Shown: one piece after another, positions 38,821 through 47,664 of the stretch
Layout: each line of letters opens with the position of its first letter
Numbering within the stretch: the stretch's first letter is position 1
Made by a program: the position numbers and the translations under genes
Notes under the pieces: generated by a model
The model's input: only the letters and a program-made list of their open reading frames with translations
Told to the model about the DNA's origin: nothing
Databases searched by the model: none
Assembly (NCBI RefSeq): GCF_014596725.1
Contig: NZ_JACVEG010000002.1
Location: 682,001 to 746,000 of the forward strand
Source of the DNA: Vibrio sp. Y2-5
GTDB taxonomy: Bacteria > Pseudomonadota > Gammaproteobacteria > Enterobacterales > Vibrionaceae
DNA: 64,000 bases
Direction: 5' to 3'

Positions 38821-40280
38821 TATTTGCCCTCACTACTTTTGTTCTTGGTGCTTCGGTTTTCCAAGCTTTGCTTCTCCTTGAGCAATTGATGCAAGGTTTT
38901 GTTCGCAGGTTTTGGTGCGGTTCGGCACTGTGTCCACGCGCCAAGCTTGTTCGGGATAAGTGCTTGTATCTTGGTGGTAAGCCCTGTCGCTGAGTGGTAA
39001 AAACTAGGGTGAGTTGCTGCAAAGGCAAAGCTTGTCATCGCGATACTTTCTAGATTGCTGTGAGCGGCATTTTGTCCGTCCATGACCTCGTTACCTGATT
39101 TCGCTTCATGCTTTGCTTCTTTGCGCAGGCGTTGCAGCAGTTCAGGTATTGGAATTCTCACTGGGCAAACCTCACCGCACGCACCGCATAAGCTGGATGC
39201 GGTAACCAAATCTTGTGTGGCTTCTAAACCTAAGAGATGAGGTGAAATGATTTTGCCGATCGGACCTGGATACACAGTTCCATAAGCGTGCCCACCAATT
39301 TTGGTATAAACCGGGCAGTGGTTCATACAGGCTCCACAGCGGATGCATTGCAGCGTCTTGCGCATTTCTTCATCCTGATAAGCCTGACTACGACCGTTAT
39401 CAAGTAAGACCAAATGCACTTCTCGTGGGCCGTCTTTTTCGCCTTTTTTGCGCGGCGAAGTGATCATATTGAAATAAGTGGTGATCGCCTGACCAGTTGC
39501 CGAGCGAGTTAAAGCACTGTAAAGCGGCGGAACATCGGCAAGGTATTCAACAACCTTTTCAATGCCGGTAATGGCAATGTGAACGTTAGGAATGGTGGTC
39601 GACATCCGACCGTTACCTTCGTTTTCAACCAAGCACAGCGTACCTGTTTCAGCCACGGCGAAATTAACCCCTGAGAGACCAATATCGGCATCGTGAAACT
39701 TTTGACGAAGGCGGGTGCGCCCCGTTTGAATCAGTTCATCAACATCGAGAGTCGGCGTGAAACCATCGAGATTCTTCTCGAAAGTATCACTCACTTCCTG
39801 CTTATTCTTATGAATTGCCGGCATGATGATGTGAGAAGGTTTGTCGCCGTCAAGCTGGACAATGTATTCCCCCATATCACTTTCTAAACATTCAATACCG
39901 AGTTTTGCCATTTCATGGTTCATCTCGATCTCTTCGCTGACCATCGACTTACCTTTGACGATCATTCTCGCCTGATGGCGTTGTGCTATTTCAGCAATGA
40001 TGCCATTGGCTTGTTCTGGGTTTTCTGCCCAGTGGACTTGAATACCGTTTTGGGTGCATTTTTGTTCAAGTTGTTCCAGTAATGTCGGTAACTTACTCAG
40101 GCAGCGCTGTCGGATAGATTCCGCTAAATCACGAATCGCTTTCTCTTCTTTTACATCCGAAAACGCCGTTTTACGCTTATCTCTCAGATAGTCCATGGCG
40201 CCACGGAAATTGGCGCGTAGTTGAGGATCATTTAACGCTGTTTTGGCCTGAATATGAAATTGCTTAGGAGTCTGACTCAT
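38820..40280 (-). CDS. lutB: Iron-sulfur L-lactate oxidation subunit LldF/LutB
   Basis: 486 residues from the ATG at 40280, which overlaps the lutA TGA; the long upstream extension lies inside lutA. N-terminal LUD-like domain with 'KFHDADIGLSGVNFAVAETGTL', then 'CIRCGACMNHCPVY' and 'CGACGEVCPVRIPI' 4Fe-4S cluster sites (about residues 310-375). It passes electrons from L-lactate oxidation to the quinone pool. Middle gene of the operon. Confidence 0.92.
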   Translation of the reverse strand: MSQTPKQFHIQAKTALNDPQLRANFRGAMDYLRDKRKTAFSDVKEEKAIRDLAESIRQRCLSKLPTLLEQLEQKCTQNGIQVHWAENPEQANGIIAEIAQRHQARMIVKGKSMVSEEIEMNHEMAKLGIECLESDMGEYIVQLDGDKPSHIIMPAIHKNKQEVSDTFEKNLDGFTPTLDVDELIQTGRTRLRQKFHDADIGLSGVNFAVAETGTLCLVENEGNGRMSTTIPNVHIAITGIEKVVEYLADVPPLYSALTRSATGQAITTYFNMITSPRKKGEKDGPREVHLVLLDNGRSQAYQDEEMRKTLQCIRCGACMNHCPVYTKIGGHAYGTVYPGPIGKIISPHLLGLEATQDLVTASSLCGACGEVCPVRIPIPELLQRLRKEAKHEAKSGNEVMDGQNAAHSNLESIAMTSFAFAATHPSFYHSATGLTTKIQALIPNKLGAWTQCRTAPKPANKTLHQLLKEKQSLENRSTKNKSSEGK

Positions 40281-41035
40281 GATTGTGCTCCTTTGGTGCG
40301 CTCTAATAAGAAACTTGCTAGGTGGCGGCCTTGTAGGGCTTTGCCTTGGTATTGCAAAGCGCCGTTGATATTGAGCAAACATCCCCAATCGGCACTGATT
40401 AAAGTATCGGCTTCGGTTTGGCTAATGTGATGGGTTTTATCTTCAACCATGGCTTGAGAAATATTGGGGTGACGGACTGAAAAGGTACCGCCGAATCCAC
40501 AGCATTCGCTTTCATAGTCCTGCATGCGAAGCTCTACACTCTCAAGCTGATTAAGCAGTTCTGTGGCCGTGACATGGACATTCATTTCACGACGAGCAGC
40601 ACAGGAGGTATGCATCACCACGGACGTTGGTTCGCCAGTATCCGTCAGCTTGACACGGCAGACATTGACTAAGAATTCGGTCAGTTCGAACACTCTGTCA
40701 CAGAAGTCGTTAACCTGATCTTGCTGCGAATCTTCTATGAATAAGCGTCGGTAATGATGATGCATCATGCCGCCACAAGAGCCCGATAACACAATCACTG
40801 GATAAGGTTCAGGAAACAGCGCGATCTGGCTCAATGCCACTTTCTTGGCTTGGTCATCATAGCCAGAGGTGTAGGCGGGCTGACCGCAGCAGGTCTGTTT
40901 TTCAACGAAGATAACTTCAAGACCTTGTTGTTCAAGGAGAGTCATCGCATCAAGCCCTGCTTGAGGGTCAAACAAGTCCACCAGACACGTGGCATAGAAA
41001 TACACTTTTTGTGGTTTTGCAGGGTAGATACGCAT
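40277..41035 (-). CDS. lutA: L-lactate oxidation subunit LldE/LutA (CCG domains)
   Basis: 252 residues. Two CCG cysteine motifs: 'CLVDLFDPQAG' with 'VEKQTCCGQPAYTSGY', and 'TSCAARREMNV' with 'CCGFGGTFSVRHPNIS'. These bind Fe-S centres or interact with heterodisulfide-like partners. First gene of the lutA-lutB-lutC-dld operon, divergent from a LysR regulator. Lactate is converted to pyruvate. Confidence 0.92.
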   Translation of the reverse strand: MRIYPAKPQKVYFYATCLVDLFDPQAGLDAMTLLEQQGLEVIFVEKQTCCGQPAYTSGYDDQAKKVALSQIALFPEPYPVIVLSGSCGGMMHHHYRRLFIEDSQQDQVNDFCDRVFELTEFLVNVCRVKLTDTGEPTSVVMHTSCAARREMNVHVTATELLNQLESVELRMQDYESECCGFGGTFSVRHPNISQAMVEDKTHHISQTEADTLISADWGCLLNINGALQYQGKALQGRHLASFLLERTKGAQS

Positions 41036-41113
41036 TGCTTCTCCTAACGGGAGTTATTGTAATTATCGTGTTAATTAAATGTGAATCTAGCGCTTTCCTT
41101 TTTTTTAATATAG

Positions 41114-41138
41114 GGAAATAATGAAATTCATTATTTCC
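41114..41138. promoter_or_regulatory. Perfect palindrome between lactate operon and LysR gene
   Basis: GGAAATAATGAA and its exact reverse complement TTCATTATTTCC, separated by a single A. It ends 18 bp before the LysR ATG and begins 79 bp from the lutA start. A dyad of this length in a LysR divergent region is the likely regulator site. Confidence 0.7.
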
Positions 41139-41155
41139 AAAAGTGACATAATTTG

Positions 41156-42055
41156 ATGCGTGCAGACGATTTAATCTTGTTTTCCCAAGTGGTTGAATTT
41201 GGCAGTTTTAGCAAAGTGGCTGAACAAAATAACCTGACAAATTCGGTAGTTAGCAAAAGAATTGCGCGTTTGGAAGAAGAGCTGAGTGTGCAGCTATTAT
41301 ATCGAACAACGCGTAAATTGACCTTGACTGAAGCGGGTAAGGCTTTGATGTCGAGTGCGAAAAATGTGAAGCAAGCCACTCAGGAAGCGCTGGATGCCGT
41401 TGCGGGATTTGGCGAGAACGTCAGTGGGCACATTAAAATGTCCGTTCCTTCTATTTCGGGTGATCTGATACTGGCCGATGCAGTGGCGGAATTCTGCAAT
41501 ATGCATCCGGGGTTAACAGTAGATATGTCGCTCGACAATCGCTTTGTGGATTTAGTGGAAGGCGGTTATGACTTGGTTATCCGCACGGGTTATCTGGACG
41601 ATTCCAGTTTGATTGCGCGTCATATACTGGATTCGCAATGGGTAGTGTGTGCATCTCCTTCGTACATAGCACGGAACGGTAAACCACTTAAGCCTGAAGA
41701 TTTGGTCAATCATAATTGTCTGCAATACGCGTATCAGACCACTGGGGCGAGTGACTGGGAGTTTAAGGGCAGCAAAGGCAACTATATCGTTAAAGTCTCT
41801 GGCACTTTTTCAACCGATAATGCGACCGCACTGCGTAAAGCAGCGCTTGGAGGCCATGGTATTGCTTATGTGCCGAGGTGCTTGGTCTATCATGATTTTC
41901 GTAATGGCGAATTGATTGATATATTTCCTGAGCAGGTGGGCAAAAAGCTTGGTATCTACGCGGTATACCCGTTTACGCGCCAACCGCCGAACAAAGTTCG
42001 CTTGTTGATAGAACATATCCGTACTCGCTACTTAGCGATATCTCATTATTTCTAG
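41156..42055 (+). CDS. LysR family transcriptional regulator
   Basis: 299 residues from the ATG at 41156 (a TTG lies just upstream). N-terminal winged helix-turn-helix 'FSQVVEFGSFSKVAEQNNLTNSVVSKRIARLEEEL', then the linker helix and an effector-binding domain ('CASPSYIARNGKPLKPEDLVNHNCL', typical). The subfamily resembles the large AaeR/PtrR-like group. It is divergent to the lactate operon, with a strong palindrome between them, so it probably controls that operon and itself. In Shewanella lactate genes a GntR-type LldR is used, so this would be a different control. The ligand is unknown. Confidence 0.9.
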   Translation: MRADDLILFSQVVEFGSFSKVAEQNNLTNSVVSKRIARLEEELSVQLLYRTTRKLTLTEAGKALMSSAKNVKQATQEALDAVAGFGENVSGHIKMSVPSISGDLILADAVAEFCNMHPGLTVDMSLDNRFVDLVEGGYDLVIRTGYLDDSSLIARHILDSQWVVCASPSYIARNGKPLKPEDLVNHNCLQYAYQTTGASDWEFKGSKGNYIVKVSGTFSTDNATALRKAALGGHGIAYVPRCLVYHDFRNGELIDIFPEQVGKKLGIYAVYPFTRQPPNKVRLLIEHIRTRYLAISHYF

Positions 42056-42199
42056 TCGCTGAACGAATTGTGTTTTTAACTCAATTGATGATTATTTGTC
42101 CACTTAACCATTAAGAGGGGCTAAATCACTAAAAAGTCAAAGCTTTACGGCTAAACTTGATATACAAAAGAAGAAATATAAAACCAAAGGAGTGGAGCT

Positions 42200-44560
42200 A
42201 TGGCTATTCAACAACTGAACGCAGAACAGCTTTACCATGTAGCAAAGTTAGAACAATTGCCTTGCAAGTCCACCAAAGAACTCCCCCCACTTGATGAAAT
42301 CGTTGGTCAGGAACGTGCGCAAAAAGCGGTTGAGTTTGCCATGTCGATCAAAGAGAAAGGCTATAACATCTACGCGATTGGTCGTAATGGATTAGGCAAG
42401 CGTACTATGATCATGCGTTATCTCAGTCGCCATAAACATGAGACAGATAATCTATATGATTGGTGTTACGTTGCAAACTTCGATGACATTCGTACTCCAC
42501 GAGTTTTAAAGCTACCACGTGGCGTAGGCAGCGCATTTCGCCAAGACATTGAAAAATTAATGGCCAAGCTGACGAACGGTATGCCGTTGGCTTTTGACAA
42601 TGAGCTATACATTGGGCGTGCTGAAAAGCTGAAAAATCAGCTCGATCAAAAGCAACAAAGTGAACTTGAAAACATTACGAAATATGCCAAAGAAAAAGGC
42701 ATAAGCCTAACCATCACCAACCAAGGTGAATACCAGTTCGTTGCTTTGAATGGTGAAGAGCTGCACACCGAAGAATCCTTCGATGCACTGACCAAAAAAG
42801 AGCAGGAGCATTTCAGCCAGACCATCGATGAACTAGAGGTTTCGCTACGCAACATGGTGCGTCACTTAACCGAATGGGAAGAGTCGTATACGGAAAAAAT
42901 CAAAAAGCTGAACGATGACGTAACGCTCGATGTGGTTGCTCATTTCATTAAACAATTGAAGCAAGATTATTCGCAGTATGCCGAGATCAAAAGCTATCTG
43001 ACAGATCTGCAAAAAGACATTTTGGAAAACGTAGATATCTTTTTGGAAGGCGCAGGAGAGCAGGGTGATATCGCAACGGCAGCGTTAGATAAGAAACTGC
43101 CGCGTCGCTATAAAGTGAACGTGTTGGTGAGCCGTTGTACTGATGATTTCCCAATTGTGGTTGAGGAAAACCCGAACTATCACTCTTTGTTTGGGTACAT
43201 TGAAACCGCAACCTATAAAGGCACCGTATTTACCGATTTTTCATTAATTCGCGCAGGTAGTTTGCATAAAGCGAACGGTGGCGTATTGATGATGGATGCC
43301 GTGAAGGTACTAGAACAACCTTACGTATGGGATGGCCTGAAACGCGCGCTACGCTCGCGTCAAATCAGTTTTACATCGCTGGAAAAAGAAGTAACGCTAA
43401 CGGGTACAGTGTCTCTTGACCCTGAACCGATACCACTGGATGTGAAAATTATTCTGTTTGGTGATTACCGCACTTATGAATTGCTGGCTCATTATGATCC
43501 AGAGTTTAGTGAGTTGTTCCGTGTTACGGCTGATTTCGAAGATGAGATGAAGCGTACCGATGATACAGAGCTTCACTATGCGCGTTTTATTTCCAGTATT
43601 GTCCATGACAGCAACTTGTTACATTGTGACCGCAAAGCTATCGCGAGAATCATTGAACACAGTTCGCGAATGGCAGGCGATCAGTCAAAGCTATCTCTTC
43701 ATTCTGCTCATATTGCTAACTTATTGCGTGAGTCAAACTACGTCGCCAAGCAAGCGAACTCGAACATGATTCGCCAAAGTCACGTAGAAGAGGCGCTAAG
43801 TAATCAGCAAATGCGCGTAAATCGTTTGCAAGAAAGCGTGATGGAAACTTTCTCAAACGGTACCACGCTTATTCAGACCGAAGGCTCTGCTGTGGGGCAG
43901 GTCAATGCTTTATCTGTTCTGGCTACTAAAGATCATATGTTTGGCGCACCAAACCGTATCACAGCAACAACGTCTTACGGTGAGGGAGACATCATTGATA
44001 TTGAACGTAGTGTAGATCTCGGAGGAAGTATTCACTCGAAAGGGGTGATGATCCTTTCTGCTTATCTGAATTCGGTGTTTGGACGCACGGCTCGAGTGCC
44101 GTTAACCACTACCATCACGTTTGAGCAATCCTACGGTGGTGTTGACGGTGACAGCGCGAGTATGGCGGAGTTTTGTGCAATTGTGTCAGCGTTTTCCAAG
44201 CAGCCAAATCGCCAAGATATTGCGATTACTGGTTCCATGAACCAATTTGGTGAATCACAACCTATCGGTGGCGTGAACGAGAAAATAGAAGGTTTCTTTG
44301 ATGTGTGCGGCATTAAAGGACGCAGTCATTCTCAAGGGGTGATCATTCCTCAGGCCAACAAGCACAATCTGATGTTAAGACCGGATGTTGTCAGAGCGGT
44401 AGAAAAAGGTGAGTTCAATATCTGGGCGATAAGCCATGTATCTGAAGCGATTGAAATTTTTACTGGTAAAAAAGTGGGTATCGCAACGGAAGATGGTAGT
44501 TATCCGGTGGACAGTATTTACGGTCTAGCTCAAGCCAAATTGAATGCTTTAAGAAAGTAG
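42200..44560 (+). CDS. LonH/YcbZ-like ATP-dependent protease
   Basis: 786 residues. N-terminal AAA-related part with a Walker-A-like 'GRNGLGKRT' (61-69) and Walker-B-like 'GGVLMMDAVKVL', an inserted helical domain, and a C-terminal S16 Lon protease domain. Catalytic Ser652 in 'VDGDSASMAEF' and Lys695 in 'GGVNEKIEG' are 43 residues apart, exactly as in E. coli Lon (S679, K722). The length and lack of a Lon N-domain fit the YcbZ/LonH group. Cytoplasmic, own ribosome site (AAAGGAG), monocistronic with a terminator. Confidence 0.9.
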   Translation: MAIQQLNAEQLYHVAKLEQLPCKSTKELPPLDEIVGQERAQKAVEFAMSIKEKGYNIYAIGRNGLGKRTMIMRYLSRHKHETDNLYDWCYVANFDDIRTPRVLKLPRGVGSAFRQDIEKLMAKLTNGMPLAFDNELYIGRAEKLKNQLDQKQQSELENITKYAKEKGISLTITNQGEYQFVALNGEELHTEESFDALTKKEQEHFSQTIDELEVSLRNMVRHLTEWEESYTEKIKKLNDDVTLDVVAHFIKQLKQDYSQYAEIKSYLTDLQKDILENVDIFLEGAGEQGDIATAALDKKLPRRYKVNVLVSRCTDDFPIVVEENPNYHSLFGYIETATYKGTVFTDFSLIRAGSLHKANGGVLMMDAVKVLEQPYVWDGLKRALRSRQISFTSLEKEVTLTGTVSLDPEPIPLDVKIILFGDYRTYELLAHYDPEFSELFRVTADFEDEMKRTDDTELHYARFISSIVHDSNLLHCDRKAIARIIEHSSRMAGDQSKLSLHSAHIANLLRESNYVAKQANSNMIRQSHVEEALSNQQMRVNRLQESVMETFSNGTTLIQTEGSAVGQVNALSVLATKDHMFGAPNRITATTSYGEGDIIDIERSVDLGGSIHSKGVMILSAYLNSVFGRTARVPLTTTITFEQSYGGVDGDSASMAEFCAIVSAFSKQPNRQDIAITGSMNQFGESQPIGGVNEKIEGFFDVCGIKGRSHSQGVIIPQANKHNLMLRPDVVRAVEKGEFNIWAISHVSEAIEIFTGKKVGIATEDGSYPVDSIYGLAQAKLNALRK

Positions 44561-44586
44561 CAGAGTAAGTTGGTTAACCTGAATAT

Positions 44587-44613
44587 AAAGGCCTTCGATT
44601 GAAGGCCTTTATC
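44587..44613. terminator. Terminator of the lonH-like gene
   Basis: AAAGGCCTTC / GAAGGCCTTT stem around GATT; symmetric, usable for the convergent DsbA-like gene too. Confidence 0.8.
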
Positions 44614-44627
44614 ATATGAATTTCTCA

Positions 44628-45284
44628 CTAATGAATCGATGCTGTGTTTTGAGAAATACTTTTCAATAGTTCTACCAGTCGTTCTGTAGTTTGAGCGCCG
44701 GACACAAGATGTTTCTGATCGATAATAATGGCAGGGACTGCATGAATACCAGCCTGAAGCCATTGCTGTTCAGTACTTGCCACCGCTTTTGCCCATGATT
44801 CATCATGCAATACTTGTCGGCATTCGGCTTCATTCAACCCGGCATCTACCGCTATTTGTATTAACACATTATCATCATCAACCCGTTTTTCTTGGCAGAA
44901 ATACGCATCGAACAATGCAAGTTCGAGTTCACTTTGTTTGTGATGCTGATTCGCCCACATTAATAGCTGATGAGCTTTTCGCGTGTTGTAGATTCGCATC
45001 TCTTCATAGAAGTTGAAATGGAATCCCACTTCTGCTCCTAATTGAGTCAGGGTTTGTCTGGCTTCAATACTCGCTTCTTTAGTCGTGCCATATTTGCGTG
45101 CGAGATGATCTCGGAGGTTTTCTCCGCCTTCAGGCATCGTTGGATTGAGCTCGAACGGATGCCAGTGTATTTCCGCTTGAATCTCATTCGATATCAACTT
45201 CAAAGCTGCTTGCAGGCGCTTATAACCAATAATGCACCAAGGGCAGACTACATCAGAGACGATATCGATTCTTATGGACCGCAT
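44628..45284 (-). CDS. DsbA family protein, FrnE-like
   Basis: 218 residues from the ATG at 45284, which has a GGAGG site at 5 nt; earlier in-frame starts (45314, 45296) add only a few residues. Active site CPWC in 'VSDVVCPWCIIGYKRL', no signal peptide, so cytoplasmic. The inserted helical domain and the cis-proline region 'GIHAVPAIIIDQKHLVSGAQ' match FrnE-type thioredoxin-fold oxidoreductases. Likely a thiol-disulfide or dithiol isomerase role in oxidative stress; the substrate is unknown. Confidence 0.88.
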   Translation of the reverse strand: MRSIRIDIVSDVVCPWCIIGYKRLQAALKLISNEIQAEIHWHPFELNPTMPEGGENLRDHLARKYGTTKEASIEARQTLTQLGAEVGFHFNFYEEMRIYNTRKAHQLLMWANQHHKQSELELALFDAYFCQEKRVDDDNVLIQIAVDAGLNEAECRQVLHDESWAKAVASTEQQWLQAGIHAVPAIIIDQKHLVSGAQTTERLVELLKSISQNTASIH

Positions 45285-45596
45285 ATAATCCTCCATAGTG
45301 AGCGAATTGATCACTTATTTATGACAACAAATCCTGATGTCTCGTAAATGAAAACGACGTTACACAGTTAAGTTAAGTATAGGCGTCTATACTGTGCTGA
45401 GGTTAAGGATAACCCAACCCAGATTAAATATGTCGATCTACGCCTTTAGTCTCCACCGTTATTTCAGATTCAGAGGTGGATTTCAAATAGATTGAATATT
45501 TTATACTCGGTTAAATATCAGGGCTGTTAGCCCTAGCAAGCCGCGCATTCATTTTTAGTTTTCATTCGGCTTGTTGAGTAACAAGGAGTATTTACA
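45285..45596 (+). promoter_or_regulatory. Leader region of the alpha-amylase gene
   Basis: 312 bp. Two stem candidates lie close to the gene: GGGCT-GTT-AGCCC (45521-45533) and CAAGCCG / CGGCTTG (45537-45543 and 45567-45573), then AAGGAG at 45583-45588. They could be a leader structure, but no known riboswitch is recognised. Confidence 0.35.
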
Positions 45597-46964
45597 ATGA
45601 GTCTTCATCAGCCAACTGACGTTATATTACACGCATTTGACTGGCCATATGCCCTCGTAGCTGAACGTGCTTCAGCAATATTCGAAGCAGGGTATAAAGC
45701 CGTATTGATTTCCCCTCCAATGAAATCCGCGAAAAGCGACCACGGAACAGAGTGGTGGCAACGCTACCAACCACAAGATTACAGAGTCATCGACAATCAA
45801 CTCGGTGATACTCAGTCATTTAAAGATATGACCAATGCTTTGAAAGCCTTTGGAGTACATGTCTACGCTGATGTTGTCTTCAACCACATGGCCAATGAGT
45901 CGAGAAAGCGCCTCGATCTTCAATATCCGAGTGAAGAAGATATGAAACAGTATCGAAAATCTTCTCGCTACTATCAAAAACAAGTGTTGTTCGGTGATTT
46001 ATCTGAACCTTTGTTTAAAGAAGAAGATTTTGTTGAAGCCTTTGGTATCAAAGACTGGAAAGATAGATGGCAGGTGCAAAATGGTCGTATTACTGGTGGG
46101 CCGCATGATCAAGGGCTACCAACCCTAAGAGATTGTCCGCATGTGATAGAGATGCAGCAGACTTATCTAAAAGCACTGAAAGCATTAGGTGTGAAAGGAT
46201 TCAGGATAGATGCAGCAAAGCACATGTCTATTGAGCATTTGAAGAAAGTCTGGACCGATGAAATCACCCAAGATGTGCATATCTTCGGCGAGATCATTAC
46301 TGATGGCGGAGCAACCAAAGAAGAATACCAGTTGTTCCTAGAACCTTATTTGGCTGAAACCCAACTAAGTGCTTACGATTTCCCTCTATTTCAGACGGTA
46401 TTCAATGCACTGCAAAAATCAGGCAGCTTGAAAGCGCTCATTGACCCTTACTGTTTTGGTGACGCTCTTTCTAAGGAACGGGCTATAACCTTTACCGTTA
46501 CTCATGATATTCCAAACAACGATGTGTTTAAGAACCTAGTCATGGATGAAGCCTTAGAAAGTTTGGCATATAGCTATATTTTAGGGCGTGATGGTGGTGT
46601 GCCGTTGATTTACACTGATCTGGATACCAGCCGCATTAAAAGCAAATCGGGTCAGCCTCGTTGGCTTAACGCATGGAACGATCCGAAAATCATCGCGCAA
46701 ATTGAGTTTCACAATCGTATGCACGGGTTGCCGATGGTGATGCTTGAAGCAAGTGATGATTTACTGGTGTTCAGTCGTGATGAGAAAGGGATCGTTATCA
46801 TCAATAAATCCGCAAGGCCACAAACAGTGGAGCTTAATTGGAATCATGCGTTACAAGATTTGTTAAGCGATCAAGTATTTGCCAGCAATGGTACGACAGT
46901 CGTCGTTGAAGCGTCGCCATTAACTAGTTATATGCTGTGTAAGCCGTGTTCGGAAACGATATAA
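45597..46964 (+). CDS. Cytoplasmic GH13 alpha-amylase family enzyme
   Basis: 455 residues, no signal peptide. The four GH13 regions are present: I 'YADVVFNH', II 'GFRIDAAKH' (nucleophile Asp), III 'IFGEII' (acid/base Glu) and IV 'FTVTHDIPNND' (the usual NHD is THD here, His and Asp kept). C-terminal all-beta domain follows. Probably works on maltodextrins or stored glycogen inside the cell. Monocistronic. Confidence 0.9.
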   Translation: MSLHQPTDVILHAFDWPYALVAERASAIFEAGYKAVLISPPMKSAKSDHGTEWWQRYQPQDYRVIDNQLGDTQSFKDMTNALKAFGVHVYADVVFNHMANESRKRLDLQYPSEEDMKQYRKSSRYYQKQVLFGDLSEPLFKEEDFVEAFGIKDWKDRWQVQNGRITGGPHDQGLPTLRDCPHVIEMQQTYLKALKALGVKGFRIDAAKHMSIEHLKKVWTDEITQDVHIFGEIITDGGATKEEYQLFLEPYLAETQLSAYDFPLFQTVFNALQKSGSLKALIDPYCFGDALSKERAITFTVTHDIPNNDVFKNLVMDEALESLAYSYILGRDGGVPLIYTDLDTSRIKSKSGQPRWLNAWNDPKIIAQIEFHNRMHGLPMVMLEASDDLLVFSRDEKGIVIINKSARPQTVELNWNHALQDLLSDQVFASNGTTVVVEASPLTSYMLCKPCSETI

Positions 46965-47664
46965 CCTCAAAATTGAAACAAAAAAATGCCGCATTCAAAC
47001 GGGATGCGGCAATACTATTTAAGCTAGCAGTAGTTTAATAGGGGGTAACTTACTTAACATGAAAAAGTATCTGGTCATCATGCATCTAGTTGGTTAAAAG
47101 TCTGCTTGGTTTCTGCCAGCGTTATGTCAGGATTTATCTACGCTTTTACGTAAGCCTTTATTCTCGCTAGACCATCAAATAAAAAATCCCCAGTTGAGCA
47201 CACTGGGGATTTTTTATTTTTTGAGCCTTTAGGTATTTTATGAAACCTCGTTAGAAGTTTGACGTTGTCAGCATTTAATATTTTCTAGGGGGGAAAATAA
47301 AGGAGACATGGTTAAAGTTAGTTGTACAAAACTTAAACAGCAAAGTTGTGAATGATTTTCCTTTAAGCTTTTTAGTGGTTTGTGATGTTAATTCCAACTA
47401 GATGTAGTGAATGAAACAGAATATTTTATTTATGACACATCAAATATGCTCAACCACATCCTTCTGCTTTGCGTTATTTCTCGTGGCTAGGCTAATCTCC
47501 CAGCCTAAAACGCTTAAGTTACCAAAAACTGATTTACAGCAATTCTTACTTTCAAATAAGACGTACTATGGAATGCAATAAGCTGCGTATTACTTAATGT
47601 CGGGATACGCGTTGCAGCTCAGAGTTTTCTATTGCTGCGTAATAAATTGAAAGCGGAACTTGTT
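46965..47664. other. Long intergenic region with orphan hairpins
   Basis: 700 bp between amylase and pepT. Near the amylase end is a GCCGCAT / ATGCGGC stem (46988-47012) without a T tract. A very good terminator lies at 47181-47217 (separate entry), about 220 bp after the amylase stop. The 47220-47664 part is AT-rich and shows only weak short ORFs. See the small-RNA finding. Confidence 0.5.
47181..47218. terminator. Strong bidirectional terminator
   Basis: AAAAATCCCCAGT / ACTGGGGATTTTT stem, 7-nt loop TGAGCAC, T run on the plus strand and A run before it. No gene ends directly before it. Confidence 0.85.

Noticed and set aside
46980..47100. tRNA or other RNA gene in the amylase-pepT gap
   Set aside because: No cloverleaf or CCA-type end could be drawn; the GCCGCAT stem is a simple hairpin.
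47308..47355. 15-codon frame after AAGGAG
   Set aside because: The spacing between GGAG and ATG is only two bases; nothing downstream suggests a leader peptide.
47411..47581. 56-codon frame MKQNILFMTHQICSTTSF...
   Set aside because: No ribosome site and no recognisable feature besides a weak hydrophobic stretch.
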